64,000 nt of DNA from Ruminococcus sp. (lineage in GTDB: Bacteria; Bacillota; Clostridia; Oscillospirales; Ruminococcaceae). The stretch spans positions 51,960 through 115,959 of the forward strand of contig JAFYGE010000042.1 in the NCBI GenBank assembly GCA_017543335.1, written 5' to 3'. Each line of letters opens with the position of its first letter. Position 1 is the stretch's first letter. The translations under genes and the position numbers were made by a program. A model generated the notes under the pieces. It saw only the letters and a program-made list of their open reading frames with translations. It was not told the DNA's origin and searched no databases. Below, piece after piece: positions 1 to 8,007 of this stretch.

Positions 1-2113
1 CCTTTTCAATAAGAGCATCCAGCTTCATGAGAGCCCATTTATCAAGCTCTGTGAACTTATCATCAGAAACGCTGTCCTTATCAGGATCAAATCCTGCACC
101 GTTTCCGAGGTTACCGAGAATGAAACGAGCTGTATTTCTTATTTTCTTATATGCGTCAGAAAGCTGACTGAGTATCGGCTTGGATATTCTGATATCGCTG
201 TGGTAGTCTGAAGAAGCTACCCAAAGGCGGAGAATATCAGCACCGTACTGATTTATGATCTCGTCCGGAGCAATACCGTTTCCGAGGGACTTGTGCATTG
301 TCTTGCCCTCGCCGTCAACTACCCAGCCGTGAGTGCAGACAGCCTTGTATGGAGCAGTTCCTTTAAATACAACGGAAGTGAGAAGTGATGACTGGAACCA
401 GCCTCTGTACTGGTCAGCACCTTCAAGGTAGAGGTCAGCCGGCCATGTAAGGCTTGGGAAGTCCTCGCCTTCCATAACAGAAGCATGAGAAACACCGCTG
501 TCGAACCAAACGTCCATGATGTCGTATTCTTTAGTGAACTCGCCGCATCCGCAGTCGCACTTTACAGTTGAAGGAATGAACTCGGAAGCATCCTTCTCCC
601 ACCATGCGTCTGAGCCTTCCTTGCGGAAAAGTTCAGCGATAGCCTTGATAGTCTCGTCATTGAATATCGGCTTGCCGCAGTCCTTACAGTAGATAACAGG
701 TATCGGAACGCCCCATGTTCTCTGACGAGAGATACACCAGTCACTTCTGTCACGGACCATGCCTTTTATGCGGTCCTCGCCCCACTCAGGGATCCACTTA
801 ACGCTCTCTATAGCCTTTACAGCTTCGTCCTTGAATCCGTTTACTGAGCAGAACCACTGCTCTGTAGCTCTGTAGATGATAGGGCTGTTGCATCTCCAGC
901 AGTGTGGATACTGGTGGACGATCTTCTGAGTAGCGAGCATAGCTCCAAGCTCTGTGAGCTTTGCAGCGATAGCCTTGTTAGCCTCATCAGTGTCAAGACC
1001 TTCAAATTCGCCGGCTTCAGCAGTCTGACGACCCTTTGCGTCAACACATACGATGATGCCGATGTCATCATATTTCTTGCAGACCTCAAAGTCCTCTACA
1101 CCGTAGCCAGGAGCTGTATGAACGCATCCTGTACCGCTTTCGAGAGTTACATGGTCGCCGACGATTATCGGTGACGGACGGTCATAGAGAGGATGTTTAG
1201 TCTTCATGCCTTCAAGTTCAGCACCTGTGAAGATATGCTCTGTAGTATACTCAGTGATACCGGCAGTCTCCATAGTAGTCTTCACGAGCTCCTCAGCCAT
1301 AACGTAGTACTCATCGCCAACATGAACGAGAGTATAGTTATACTCAGGACCAAGGCATATAGCAAGATTTCCCGGGATAGTCCAAGTTGTAGTAGTCCAG
1401 ATAACGAAGTATATCTTTGAGAGGTCAAGACCGAGACCTGTGAAGATACCCTTGTCATCAGTAACATTGAATTTAACATAGATAGAGTAGCAAGGATCGT
1501 TTGAATACTCTATCTCAGCCTCAGCAAGAGCGGTATTACAGTCAGGGCACCAGTAAACCGGCTTTAATCCCTTGTACATATATCCTCTCTTAGCCATTTC
1601 TCCGAACACTTCGACCTGTCTTGCTTCGTATTCAGGGCGGAGGGTGAGGTACGGATAATCATAATCTCCAAGAGAACCGATCCTCTTGAAGCCTTTCATC
1701 TGGTTTGCGACCTGAGTCATAGCATACTCACGGCAGTGCTTTCTGAGAGCTGTCGGCGGGATAGCACCGTCCTTAACGCCGATAGTTTTCATAGCTTTCA
1801 GCTCGATCGGAAGTCCGTGAGTGTCCCAGCCGGGAACGTATGGGGCACAGAATCCGCTCATATTCTTATACTTTACGATAAAATCCTTGAGGGACTTATT
1901 AAGAGCGTGACCAAGGTGAATATCACCGTTAGCATAAGGCGGTCCATCGTGAAGAACATAAGGAGTCTTGCCCTTATTCTTCTCGATCATCTTATAATAC
2001 AGACGTTCACTTTCCCATTTTTCGAGAGTTTCAGGCTCTCTCTTAGGAAGATTTCCCCTCATAGGGAATTCGGTTTTCGGTAAATTTAAGGTATTATTAT
2101 AATCCTGTGCCAT
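1..2113 (-). CDS. ileS: Isoleucyl-tRNA synthetase, C-terminus cut by window edge
   Basis: Charges tRNA-Ile with isoleucine in the cytosol. The class I signature is visible near the N-terminus as PYANGDIHLGH, and a KMSKS-type loop appears as TMHKSLGNG near position 285 of the window. The start chosen is the ATG at 2113 (protein begins MAQDYNNTLNLP), with a GGGGG-rich ribosome site upstream; a second ATG at 2121 is out of frame. About 704 codons are present; the family is usually 920-950 residues, so the C-terminal anticodon-binding end lies outside the window. It is the last gene of the sepF-ylmH-divIVA-ileS order known from Bacillus. No T-box leader fits in the 93 bases before it. Confidence 0.95.
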   Translation of the reverse strand, partial: MAQDYNNTLNLPKTEFPMRGNLPKREPETLEKWESERLYYKMIEKNKGKTPYVLHDGPPYANGDIHLGHALNKSLKDFIVKYKNMSGFCAPYVPGWDTHGLPIELKAMKTIGVKDGAIPPTALRKHCREYAMTQVANQMKGFKRIGSLGDYDYPYLTLRPEYEARQVEVFGEMAKRGYMYKGLKPVYWCPDCNTALAEAEIEYSNDPCYSIYVKFNVTDDKGIFTGLGLDLSKIYFVIWTTTTWTIPGNLAICLGPEYNYTLVHVGDEYYVMAEELVKTTMETAGITEYTTEHIFTGAELEGMKTKHPLYDRPSPIIVGDHVTLESGTGCVHTAPGYGVEDFEVCKKYDDIGIIVCVDAKGRQTAEAGEFEGLDTDEANKAIAAKLTELGAMLATQKIVHQYPHCWRCNSPIIYRATEQWFCSVNGFKDEAVKAIESVKWIPEWGEDRIKGMVRDRSDWCISRQRTWGVPIPVIYCKDCGKPIFNDETIKAIAELFRKEGSDAWWEKDASEFIPSTVKCDCGCGEFTKEYDIMDVWFDSGVSHASVMEGEDFPSLTWPADLYLEGADQYRGWFQSSLLTSVVFKGTAPYKAVCTHGWVVDGEGKTMHKSLGNGIAPDEIINQYGADILRLWVASSDYHSDIRISKPILSQLSDAYKKIRNTARFILGNLGNGAGFDPDKDSVSDDKFTELDKWALMKLDALIEK

Positions 2114-2206
2114 TTTTCCATGATCCCCCGTAAACGACCTTATAGGGGATCCTCCTTTCAAACGATTTAGACTTATATATCGCACCTTCCGGTGCAGGAT
2201 TCCGGT

Positions 2207-2758
2207 TTATTCTTCTTCTGAAGCGATAGCAGCAGCGATCTCCTCTGCTGTCTGAGGCTCAGCACCGTCGACATCATCGAATGTTTCAGGCATAGAAGAA
2301 ATAAGTTCGAGGTGGCTCTTATACATATCGAAGAGGCTCTTCTTGAAATCAGCTACCTGCTGCTGAGCTTCGATAAGAGCTTCTTTTTCCTTAGCGATCT
2401 CCTGACGGTTACGCTCCATAGCCTCTGCGTGCTGACGTACAGCCTCATCCTCAAGAGCGTCAGCCTTAGCCTGAGCCTCAGCGATGATCTGATCAGCCTT
2501 TTCGTTAGCCTCGCTGATCACCTGATGTCCCTGCTTCTGAGCACCGAGAAGAGCGTCCTTGAGAGCGTCCTCATCACGCATATATTCTCTTACCTTATCA
2601 GCAAGCACCTGGATCTTATTGTTAGCCTCAGCACGTTCTCTCTCCATTTCGTCGAGCTCTGCCTCAAGCTGCTGGAAGAATTCATCTATTTCTTCCTGTT
2701 TATAACCGAAAGCAGCCTTTTCAAATCTTTTATTTCTTACGTCTTTTGAAGTTATCAT
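2207..2758 (-). CDS. divIVA: DivIVA-family cell pole/division protein
   Basis: A 183-residue cytosolic scaffold protein of the DivIVA/GpsB family, which binds curved membrane and recruits division or pole proteins. The N-terminus carries the DivIVA-type segment (KRFEKAAFGYKQEEIDEFF, about residues 10-28), followed by a long Glu/Ala-rich coiled coil to about residue 150 and an acidic tail. An AGAGGTG ribosome site precedes the ATG. It lies 12 bases downstream of the ylmH-like gene and upstream of ileS, the classical position of divIVA. The identification rests on family likeness and context together. Confidence 0.93.
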   Translation of the reverse strand: MITSKDVRNKRFEKAAFGYKQEEIDEFFQQLEAELDEMERERAEANNKIQVLADKVREYMRDEDALKDALLGAQKQGHQVISEANEKADQIIAEAQAKADALEDEAVRQHAEAMERNRQEIAKEKEALIEAQQQVADFKKSLFDMYKSHLELISSMPETFDDVDGAEPQTAEEIAAAIASEEE

Positions 2759-2770
2759 TTCAATTCACCT

Positions 2771-3529
2771 CTAAATATATTTACGAAGATTAATGTGTAT
2801 ACGGCCTTTTTTCGTTTCGCCGTCAATACCAGACAAAATAAATCTTCCGCTTCCTCTTATAGAGAGCACATCTCCTTCACGGAGCTCCGCCGAAACGGAT
2901 GAAGCGGTAAAGTGGTTTATATCGACCTTTTCGGAGCGGATCAGCCTTGCGGCATTTTCACGGCTCACCTTTGCTGCAAGACTGACTATGCAGTCGAGCC
3001 GCATTGAAGCAACAGTACCCTTTATATCCTCAAACTCCTGTTTCAGTTCAAGTTCAAAGGGGCGGTCATCGCTGACTTTAACGCCCACTCTTCCGACTTT
3101 TGAAACAGAACCTGTTATGACTTTTGCCGCTACATCGGTGACAAAAGTCTGTGCAGCTCCCTCAGTGACGATAATATCGCCTATTGTGTCTCTTTTCAGC
3201 ATCATTCCCATGAAAGTGCCGAGAAGGTCACGATGAGTGAGCTTATCCTCCTTGCGGAACGAAAAGGTCACGCACCGCATGGGGAACTCATCGAGGATAT
3301 ATTCCTGACAATACTCCGGATATATCGCCAGCATCCTGCGTCTTGCATCGGGATACCCGCCCCAGAGCACAGAGCAGAGTTCTCCCCTGTTCCTTGAGCA
3401 CCACTCTTCGGCAAGAGCACACTGACGCTCATCAAGGAATAAAGAGAATTGAGCACAGCAGTCTCTTTCGCATCTGCTCAGCATATCGCTGAGTTTTGCG
3501 TAAAAGAGCTTATCCTCCGGTTCGTTCAT
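2771..3529 (-). CDS. ylmH: YlmH-type S4-domain RNA-binding protein
   Basis: A 252-residue protein whose C-terminal third has an S4 RNA-binding fold (SRENAARLIRSEKVDIN, then REGDVLSIRGSGRF, about residues 180-235). The N-terminal part resembles the YlmH family, long placed in the division cluster. B. subtilis YlmH has been reported to act on obstructed 50S subunits in ribosome quality control; the same role here is inference. The ATG shares a base with the stop of sepF, so the two are translationally coupled. The bacillary ylmG, usually between sepF and ylmH, is absent. Confidence 0.88.
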   Translation of the reverse strand: MNEPEDKLFYAKLSDMLSRCERDCCAQFSLFLDERQCALAEEWCSRNRGELCSVLWGGYPDARRRMLAIYPEYCQEYILDEFPMRCVTFSFRKEDKLTHRDLLGTFMGMMLKRDTIGDIIVTEGAAQTFVTDVAAKVITGSVSKVGRVGVKVSDDRPFELELKQEFEDIKGTVASMRLDCIVSLAAKVSRENAARLIRSEKVDINHFTASSVSAELREGDVLSIRGSGRFILSGIDGETKKGRIHINLRKYI

Positions 3530-4011
3530 CAGATGAATACGCCGTTATTTTCAAGCTCGCCAACGAGGTCTTCACCGATGAAGCCAACGTTGTATGGAGT
3601 AATGATATATGTGAGATTAGCTACAGGCTTGAGGCTTCCGCCGTTTGCATAAGCCACACCAACGAGGAAATCGATAATTCTTCTCTTATTCTCTGGAGAA
3701 GCAGTTTCAAGGTTAAGAACAACAGTCTTCTTAGCGATGAGGTGGTCAGCGATCTGCTTTGCGTCTGTGAATGCAGAAGGCTTAACGAGTACGACCTGAA
3801 GCTGAGCAGTAGTCTGGATATTAACAACCTTATTTCTTCTGTTGCTTCCGCTGCTGATAGAGCTTTCGGAAGAAGATGAAGTTTCATCTGAGTCTGCTGG
3901 ACGGAAGCTTTGATGTTCGCTGCTTGTGTGGCGTACAGGCACATCAGCCTGATCGAAATCGTCTTCTTCAGGAGCGAAGAAGAACTCCTTGATATTCTCG
4001 AATAGTTTCAT
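3529..4011 (-). CDS. sepF: SepF cell-division protein
   Basis: A 160-residue FtsZ-associated division protein. The N-terminus (MKLFENIKEFFF) is a short amphipathic, membrane-targeting helix as in known SepF, followed by a Ser/Asp-rich linker to about residue 65. The C-terminal globular domain (about 70-150) carries the dimerising fold, with the conserved stretch KKTVVLNLE and the later RRIIDFLVGVAYANGGSL. A GGAG ribosome site sits seven bases before the ATG. In Gram-positive bacteria SepF bundles FtsZ and ties it to the membrane. Neighbours yggS, ylmH and divIVA support the call. Confidence 0.93.
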   Translation of the reverse strand: MKLFENIKEFFFAPEEDDFDQADVPVRHTSSEHQSFRPADSDETSSSSESSISSGSNRRNKVVNIQTTAQLQVVLVKPSAFTDAKQIADHLIAKKTVVLNLETASPENKRRIIDFLVGVAYANGGSLKPVANLTYIITPYNVGFIGEDLVGELENNGVFI

Positions 4012-4114
4012 TTTTTACTCCATTCTCCGCACTGTTTATATTTTTATATTTCTGCTATTTATGCACCGGAACAAATGCGGGATATTCCGTGCTGTTATCA
4101 GCATCCGCTGTGAG

Positions 4115-4801
4115 TTATTTGCTGTAATCTCTTGCACCGAAAAGACCTGTTCCGATACGTACAAGTGTAGAGCCGTATTTTACCGCCTCTGCGTAATCAT
4201 GGGTCATCCCCATAGAAAGCACATCGAAGGACTTTTCATCTGCATATTTATTATAGAGTTCCTGCATCCTTCCAAGGAACAGATCGCTGTCCCACGGAGG
4301 AGGGATAGTCATAAGACCTCTTAACTTTATATTTTCAAGTTCTGAAATCTGATCCATAAGCTCTTTGAGAGCATCCGGGCTTACTCCGCTTTTAGAGTCC
4401 TCACCGCCGATGTTCACCTCACAGAGAACGTCCGTAACAAGACCTTTATTCTTTGAAATACGGTCTATCTCCTGAGCGAGCTTAAAGCTGTCGACCGACT
4501 GTATCATGCTGACAGAACCGATTATATACTTTACTTTATTTGTCTGTAAATGCCCGATAAACTGCACTTCTGCACTTTTATCGTATTTATCTGCTTTAGA
4601 CTGGTATTCCTGCACACGGTTTTCACCAAGCAGATCGATGCCTAGTCCGATAGCATGATTTACAGCTTCCGGCGGAACCGTTTTTGTTACCGCCATGATG
4701 CGTACTATATCTCCGGCATTTCTGTATTTATCCATAGCTTCAGAGACATTGTCCCTGATACGGCGAAGATTCTCGTCAATATAGCTGAATCCGTCACTCA
4801 C
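4115..4801 (-). CDS. yggS: YggS/PROSC-family PLP homeostasis protein
   Basis: A cytosolic pyridoxal-phosphate-binding protein of the YggS/YlmE (PLPBP) family, a single TIM-barrel related to the alanine racemase N-domain. The PLP lysine is in the motif IMAVTKTVP near residue 36, and LLGENRVQEYQSKAD is also typical. Much longer reading is possible upstream, but I chose the GTG at 4801 (VSDGFSYIDENL): it overlaps the stop of the HlyD-like gene, has a GGAAGG ribosome site 11 bases upstream, and gives 228 residues, normal for the family. It is the counterpart of ylmE in the Bacillus sepF cluster. Confidence 0.92.
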   Translation of the reverse strand: MSDGFSYIDENLRRIRDNVSEAMDKYRNAGDIVRIMAVTKTVPPEAVNHAIGLGIDLLGENRVQEYQSKADKYDKSAEVQFIGHLQTNKVKYIIGSVSMIQSVDSFKLAQEIDRISKNKGLVTDVLCEVNIGGEDSKSGVSPDALKELMDQISELENIKLRGLMTIPPPWDSDLFLGRMQELYNKYADEKSFDVLSMGMTHDYAEAVKYGSTLVRIGTGLFGARDYSK

Positions 4802-6032
4802 CGTTATCAACACCTTCCAACAAAATATCGTCATACAGTGCAAGATAGCTTTTATCATCTTCATATATCTTAGAGAGAACGTAATCACTGCCCTCATAGA
4901 TAACGTCGATCTTCTTGAATTCTATCTGTTCGCCCTTGCGTATATACACGCCCTTATAGGACTTATCCTCATCGTTTTCTTTTCCTGTTTCCTTGACGCT
5001 GTCGGGAAGATCGCTGTAATCGATAAATCTTATAGCTTCTCTCGGAACTTTAAGTCCACGGAAATCCCCACGTATAAGCTCTACCTTTTCAGTTCTGTGC
5101 TGAACGAGGTCATAGCTGAACTGATCGCAGGAAAGGATAATGATGCTGTTTGAAGCATCTCCTTCATCACGGATATCATATATAGTAGCATCGAACACAT
5201 CAGCAGAAGAAGCTATCTTTATTTTTACATTTGTACCAATATGGTATTCTTTTCTGCTGTTATCAACAACACCTGCGAGATACCAGCAGTAGCCGTCTAT
5301 GAGCTTTCCGACTTTACTGCCGCTGACATCCTTATTATCTGTTATCTCATTTATCTGAGCGATAGTAAGCTTATCGAGAGTCTTACTGCTGAGCTTGTCC
5401 TCATAGCCGTCGCAATAGCTGACAAAGTAGGCAGAGGTATCTGATACTACCCTGTCTACCGGAGCAGAAGACCTGCGGCGTAGCTCATCAAGCTGACTAT
5501 TTATTGAGGCTATCTCCTCGCTGAAATCCTTTACCTCTCCGGTAATTATCTGGTAGGTACTCATCTGGACGAGCAGATTCTCCTTAGCGGCATCTATACC
5601 GCTGTGATCCTGCCTGTCACGGCACAGGATGAAATCTCTGTAATTCTCCTCTATAGAACCTGAAAGGCTTCCGGGCTGTACAGATTCCTGAGTTCCCGGA
5701 TTCTGTATCTTTTTAAGGATATCAAGCTCTTTATTCAGCTTGTCTATCTCACGGTTTATACTTATCTGCTCTTCGCTGTTATATACCTGAGCGATGACAG
5801 TACCTTTACCGATCTTGCCGCCGTCGGATATCTTATAATTCAGAACTCCGCCGCCTTTTGCAGATATAGGTGTTTCATCCCTTATGAAAACGCCCTTGAA
5901 CTCGACCGAAGCAGTAGCTTCCGAGATCAGAGCACTTACAGTATCACTTTCCCTGTTGCGGAAGTTATAAACAATGCTGACAGCTATCACAAGGAACAGG
6001 ACAAGCACCATATTCCGCAATATCTTGACCAT
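4794..6032 (-). CDS. HlyD-like membrane-anchored adaptor protein
   Basis: A 412-residue protein with one N-terminal membrane helix (about residues 5-22, MVLVLFLVIAVSIVYNF), then a biotinyl-lipoyl-like segment (GGVLNYKISDGGKIGKG, about 55-75), a long coiled coil (about 85-205) and a beta-rich C-terminus. This is the arrangement of membrane-fusion (HlyD-type) adaptors, but no transporter gene lies beside it. The ATG at 6032 is preferred over one ten codons earlier because GGAAGG lies seven bases before it. It overlaps yggS by eight bases, so it belongs to the sepF-divIVA operon. A role in envelope or division work is inference from context only. Confidence 0.75.
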   Translation of the reverse strand: MVKILRNMVLVLFLVIAVSIVYNFRNRESDTVSALISEATASVEFKGVFIRDETPISAKGGGVLNYKISDGGKIGKGTVIAQVYNSEEQISINREIDKLNKELDILKKIQNPGTQESVQPGSLSGSIEENYRDFILCRDRQDHSGIDAAKENLLVQMSTYQIITGEVKDFSEEIASINSQLDELRRRSSAPVDRVVSDTSAYFVSYCDGYEDKLSSKTLDKLTIAQINEITDNKDVSGSKVGKLIDGYCWYLAGVVDNSRKEYHIGTNVKIKIASSADVFDATIYDIRDEGDASNSIIILSCDQFSYDLVQHRTEKVELIRGDFRGLKVPREAIRFIDYSDLPDSVKETGKENDEDKSYKGVYIRKGEQIEFKKIDVIYEGSDYVLSKIYEDDKSYLALYDDILLEGVDNGE

Positions 6033-6072
6033 GACACTGCCTTCCGATTTAGTAAAGTGCATTCAGATCACC

Positions 6073-6312
6073 TTATTCGCTTTTTTCTGATGCGTCGAGT
6101 ATAGACACTGCTCTTGCAGGTATAATTGTTGAGATAGCGTGTTTATATACTAACTGCTGTTTTCCTTCGCAGTCAAATATAGCAACATAGCTGTCGAATC
6201 CTCTTACCATTCCCTTGAACTGGAAACCATTTGTAAGAATTATTGTAACCATTATTCTGTCTTTTCTGCATTGATTCAGGAAAACGTCCTGAAGATTGAT
6301 CGTCTTGTTCAT
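6073..6312 (-). CDS. hfq: RNA chaperone Hfq
   Basis: A 79-residue Sm-like protein that forms a hexameric ring and helps small RNAs pair with messages. The Sm1 motif ([20 protein letters not shown]) and the Sm2 signature [11 protein letters not shown] are both present and correctly spaced, and the length is normal. It lies directly downstream of miaA, a pairing shared by many bacteria. An extended -10 promoter lies between the two genes, so hfq can probably be read on its own as well as with miaA. Confidence 0.96.
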   Translation of the reverse strand: MNKTINLQDVFLNQCRKDRIMVTIILTNGFQFKGMVRGFDSYVAIFDCEGKQQLVYKHAISTIIPARAVSILDASEKSE

Positions 6313-6380
6313 ACATCTTCTCCTATCTGAAATTACTTATGTCCAACATTTCTGCACTTATGCGGAAATACACACAATAC

Positions 6381-6409
6381 ATTATATCATATCTTCCAAT
6401 AATTTGCTA
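6381..6409 (-). promoter_or_regulatory. Probable hfq promoter (extended -10)
   Basis: On the minus strand TATAAT is preceded by TGA, giving an extended -10 element about 70 bases upstream of the hfq ATG and overlapping the end of miaA. The -35 at 17-bp spacing (TAGCAA) is poor, so the call leans on the extended -10. Confidence 0.5.
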
Positions 6410-7340
6410 TACATTTTTTAGATTTTTCTAAAATTTCATACAATTTATCAAATTCAGCTAAAATAATCCACTGAATCCGTTGATTTTTCCTAAACCACGT
6501 CAACTGTCTTTTAGCATAATGACGAGTTTCCTGCTTGACTTTGCTTATGCAGTCTTCAAGAGAAGCTTCTCCGCTGAAATACGGAATAAACTCTTTGAAG
6601 CCGATAGCATTGGCTGCTGTAGCCATTCCGCTCTCGTTCCAGAGCTCTCTTGCTTCATCGATAAGTCCGTTTTCCACCATTATGTCCACACGCCGGTCGA
6701 TGCGGTCGTAAAGGACGCTTCTGTCCTCATAATTAAGTCCCAGTATAAGGCTGTCGTAAGGACTTTCTATACTGCGGCTCTCAGCCTTTAATTCGCTGAA
6801 CTTTCTTCCTGTAACATGGCACACTTCCAGTGCTCTTATAACTCGCACAAGGTTATTCGGATGTATGGCAGCAGCGGCTTCCGGGTCAGCATCAGCAAGC
6901 ATCTGATGAAGAGCTTCATTTCCCTTCTCTTCCGCATATTTTCTGAGCTTTTCACGGTAAGCTTCATCGCTGCCGCCTTCTGAAAACTTTACATTTTCCA
7001 GCAGAGAGTCAATATAAAGACCGGTTCCGCCCACTATGACAGGCAATTTTCCTCTGCTGAGAACATCCTTTATTTTTTCATTTGCAAGTTTTACATAATC
7101 TGCCGCACTGAAGGTCGCACCTCTATCGAGAAAATCGATAAGATGGTGAGGTATGCCCTGCATCTCTGCAACTGTAGGTTTTGCCGAGGCAATATCCATC
7201 CCTTTGTATATCTGCATGGAGTCGGCGGAGATAACTTCTCCGCCATAGAGCTTTGCGAGCTCAACTCCAAGACCTGTTTTGCCGGAGGCTGTAGGTCCGA
7301 CAACAGCGAGCACTCTGGGTTTATTCTTTTGTTCCGCCAT
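6387..7340 (-). CDS. miaA: tRNA dimethylallyltransferase MiaA
   Basis: A 317-residue cytosolic enzyme that adds a dimethylallyl group to A37 of tRNAs reading UNN codons. The P-loop GPTASGKTGLG is at residues 15-25, followed by EVISADSMQIYKGMDIASAK and GGTGLYI, all diagnostic, and the C-terminus has the family's KRQLTWFRKN. Length is normal. The MiaB enzyme that later methylthiolates the same base is encoded about 10 kb upstream in the same transcriptional direction. Neighbouring hfq repeats the miaA-hfq order of many bacteria. Confidence 0.97.
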   Translation of the reverse strand: MAEQKNKPRVLAVVGPTASGKTGLGVELAKLYGGEVISADSMQIYKGMDIASAKPTVAEMQGIPHHLIDFLDRGATFSAADYVKLANEKIKDVLSRGKLPVIVGGTGLYIDSLLENVKFSEGGSDEAYREKLRKYAEEKGNEALHQMLADADPEAAAAIHPNNLVRVIRALEVCHVTGRKFSELKAESRSIESPYDSLILGLNYEDRSVLYDRIDRRVDIMVENGLIDEARELWNESGMATAANAIGFKEFIPYFSGEASLEDCISKVKQETRHYAKRQLTWFRKNQRIQWIILAEFDKLYEILEKSKKCIANYWKI

Positions 7341-7406
7341 TATTATCTCCAGCCTCCTTTATATTACTGTGATAATTACTGAAATTCTGATTGTTATAAG
7401 ATCTGA

Positions 7407-7667
7407 CTATTTCAGATATGCCCCATTTTTGTCATTATTTACGCTTTTCTCTTCACTGACAGTATTTATACCTGCCATTACTGTCTCATTTTCCTCTTTT
7501 TCGTCCCGACTCTTTTGGTTTGATGCACTGACAGCACTGATTATAAGCAATATAGCCACCAGACAGATGAGCACGATAGCCTTCAGTGAATTATCTCCGG
7601 CACGGAAAGCGTCCCAGATGTTGTCATACCTGTCATTATAAAGAGTCATTAAAGTCCAATAATGCAT
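7407..7667 (-). CDS. Small single-helix membrane protein, unknown
   Basis: An 86-residue protein I do not recognise. Residues about 29-46 (AIVLICLVAILLIISAVS) form one transmembrane helix; the N-terminal part has an aromatic-rich stretch (YNDRYDNIWDAFRAG) and the C-terminal half is polar and acidic. An AGGG ribosome site nine bases before the ATG supports it as a real gene. It sits 16 bases downstream of another small membrane protein gene and 66 bases upstream of miaA, so it is probably part of the mutS-to-hfq transcript. Confidence 0.6.
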   Translation of the reverse strand: MHYWTLMTLYNDRYDNIWDAFRAGDNSLKAIVLICLVAILLIISAVSASNQKSRDEKEENETVMAGINTVSEEKSVNNDKNGAYLK

Positions 7668-7683
7668 TTTCCCGATCCCTCAC

Positions 7684-7980
7684 TTATATCAATATATTTT
7701 TATCATTCTCCTCTTCTTCTGTTTCTTCCTCCTCCATAACTATCTCTTCTGTTTCAGAGGGGAAATATTTATTCCATACAGTCGTTATAGTTGCGGCACA
7801 AATCGATGCCGCCATAACTCCCGGAATAAACGCGATTGCGAACACAAAAAATGCTCTTAAATATCTGTTTTTACTTTTTACGATGTGTGGTTTCCATATA
7901 AACAAACTCATTACTACGATAAAAGCGATCATAAATGTCACTATTGCAAATTTTACTTTACCACTTAAATGAATATGCAT
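7684..7980 (-). CDS. Small two-helix membrane protein, unknown
   Basis: A 98-residue protein of no recognised family. Two hydrophobic helices are visible (about residues 8-28 and 44-67), followed by a very acidic tail (EEIVMEEEETEEEEND). A strong GGAGG ribosome site six bases before the ATG supports translation. It lies between mutL and the 86-residue membrane protein on the same strand, and the two small proteins may act together; that is inference from spacing alone. Confidence 0.6.
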   Translation of the reverse strand: MHIHLSGKVKFAIVTFMIAFIVVMSLFIWKPHIVKSKNRYLRAFFVFAIAFIPGVMAASICAATITTVWNKYFPSETEEIVMEEEETEEEENDKNILI

Positions 7981-8007
7981 ATATGTCCTCCAAGTAAATT
8001 AAATTGA

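Noticed and set aside
2114-2206. T-box leader for ileS
   Set aside because: Only 93 bases separate divIVA from ileS and no T-box sequence or terminator/antiterminator pair is visible; a small GCACC/GGTGC hairpin is all that is there.
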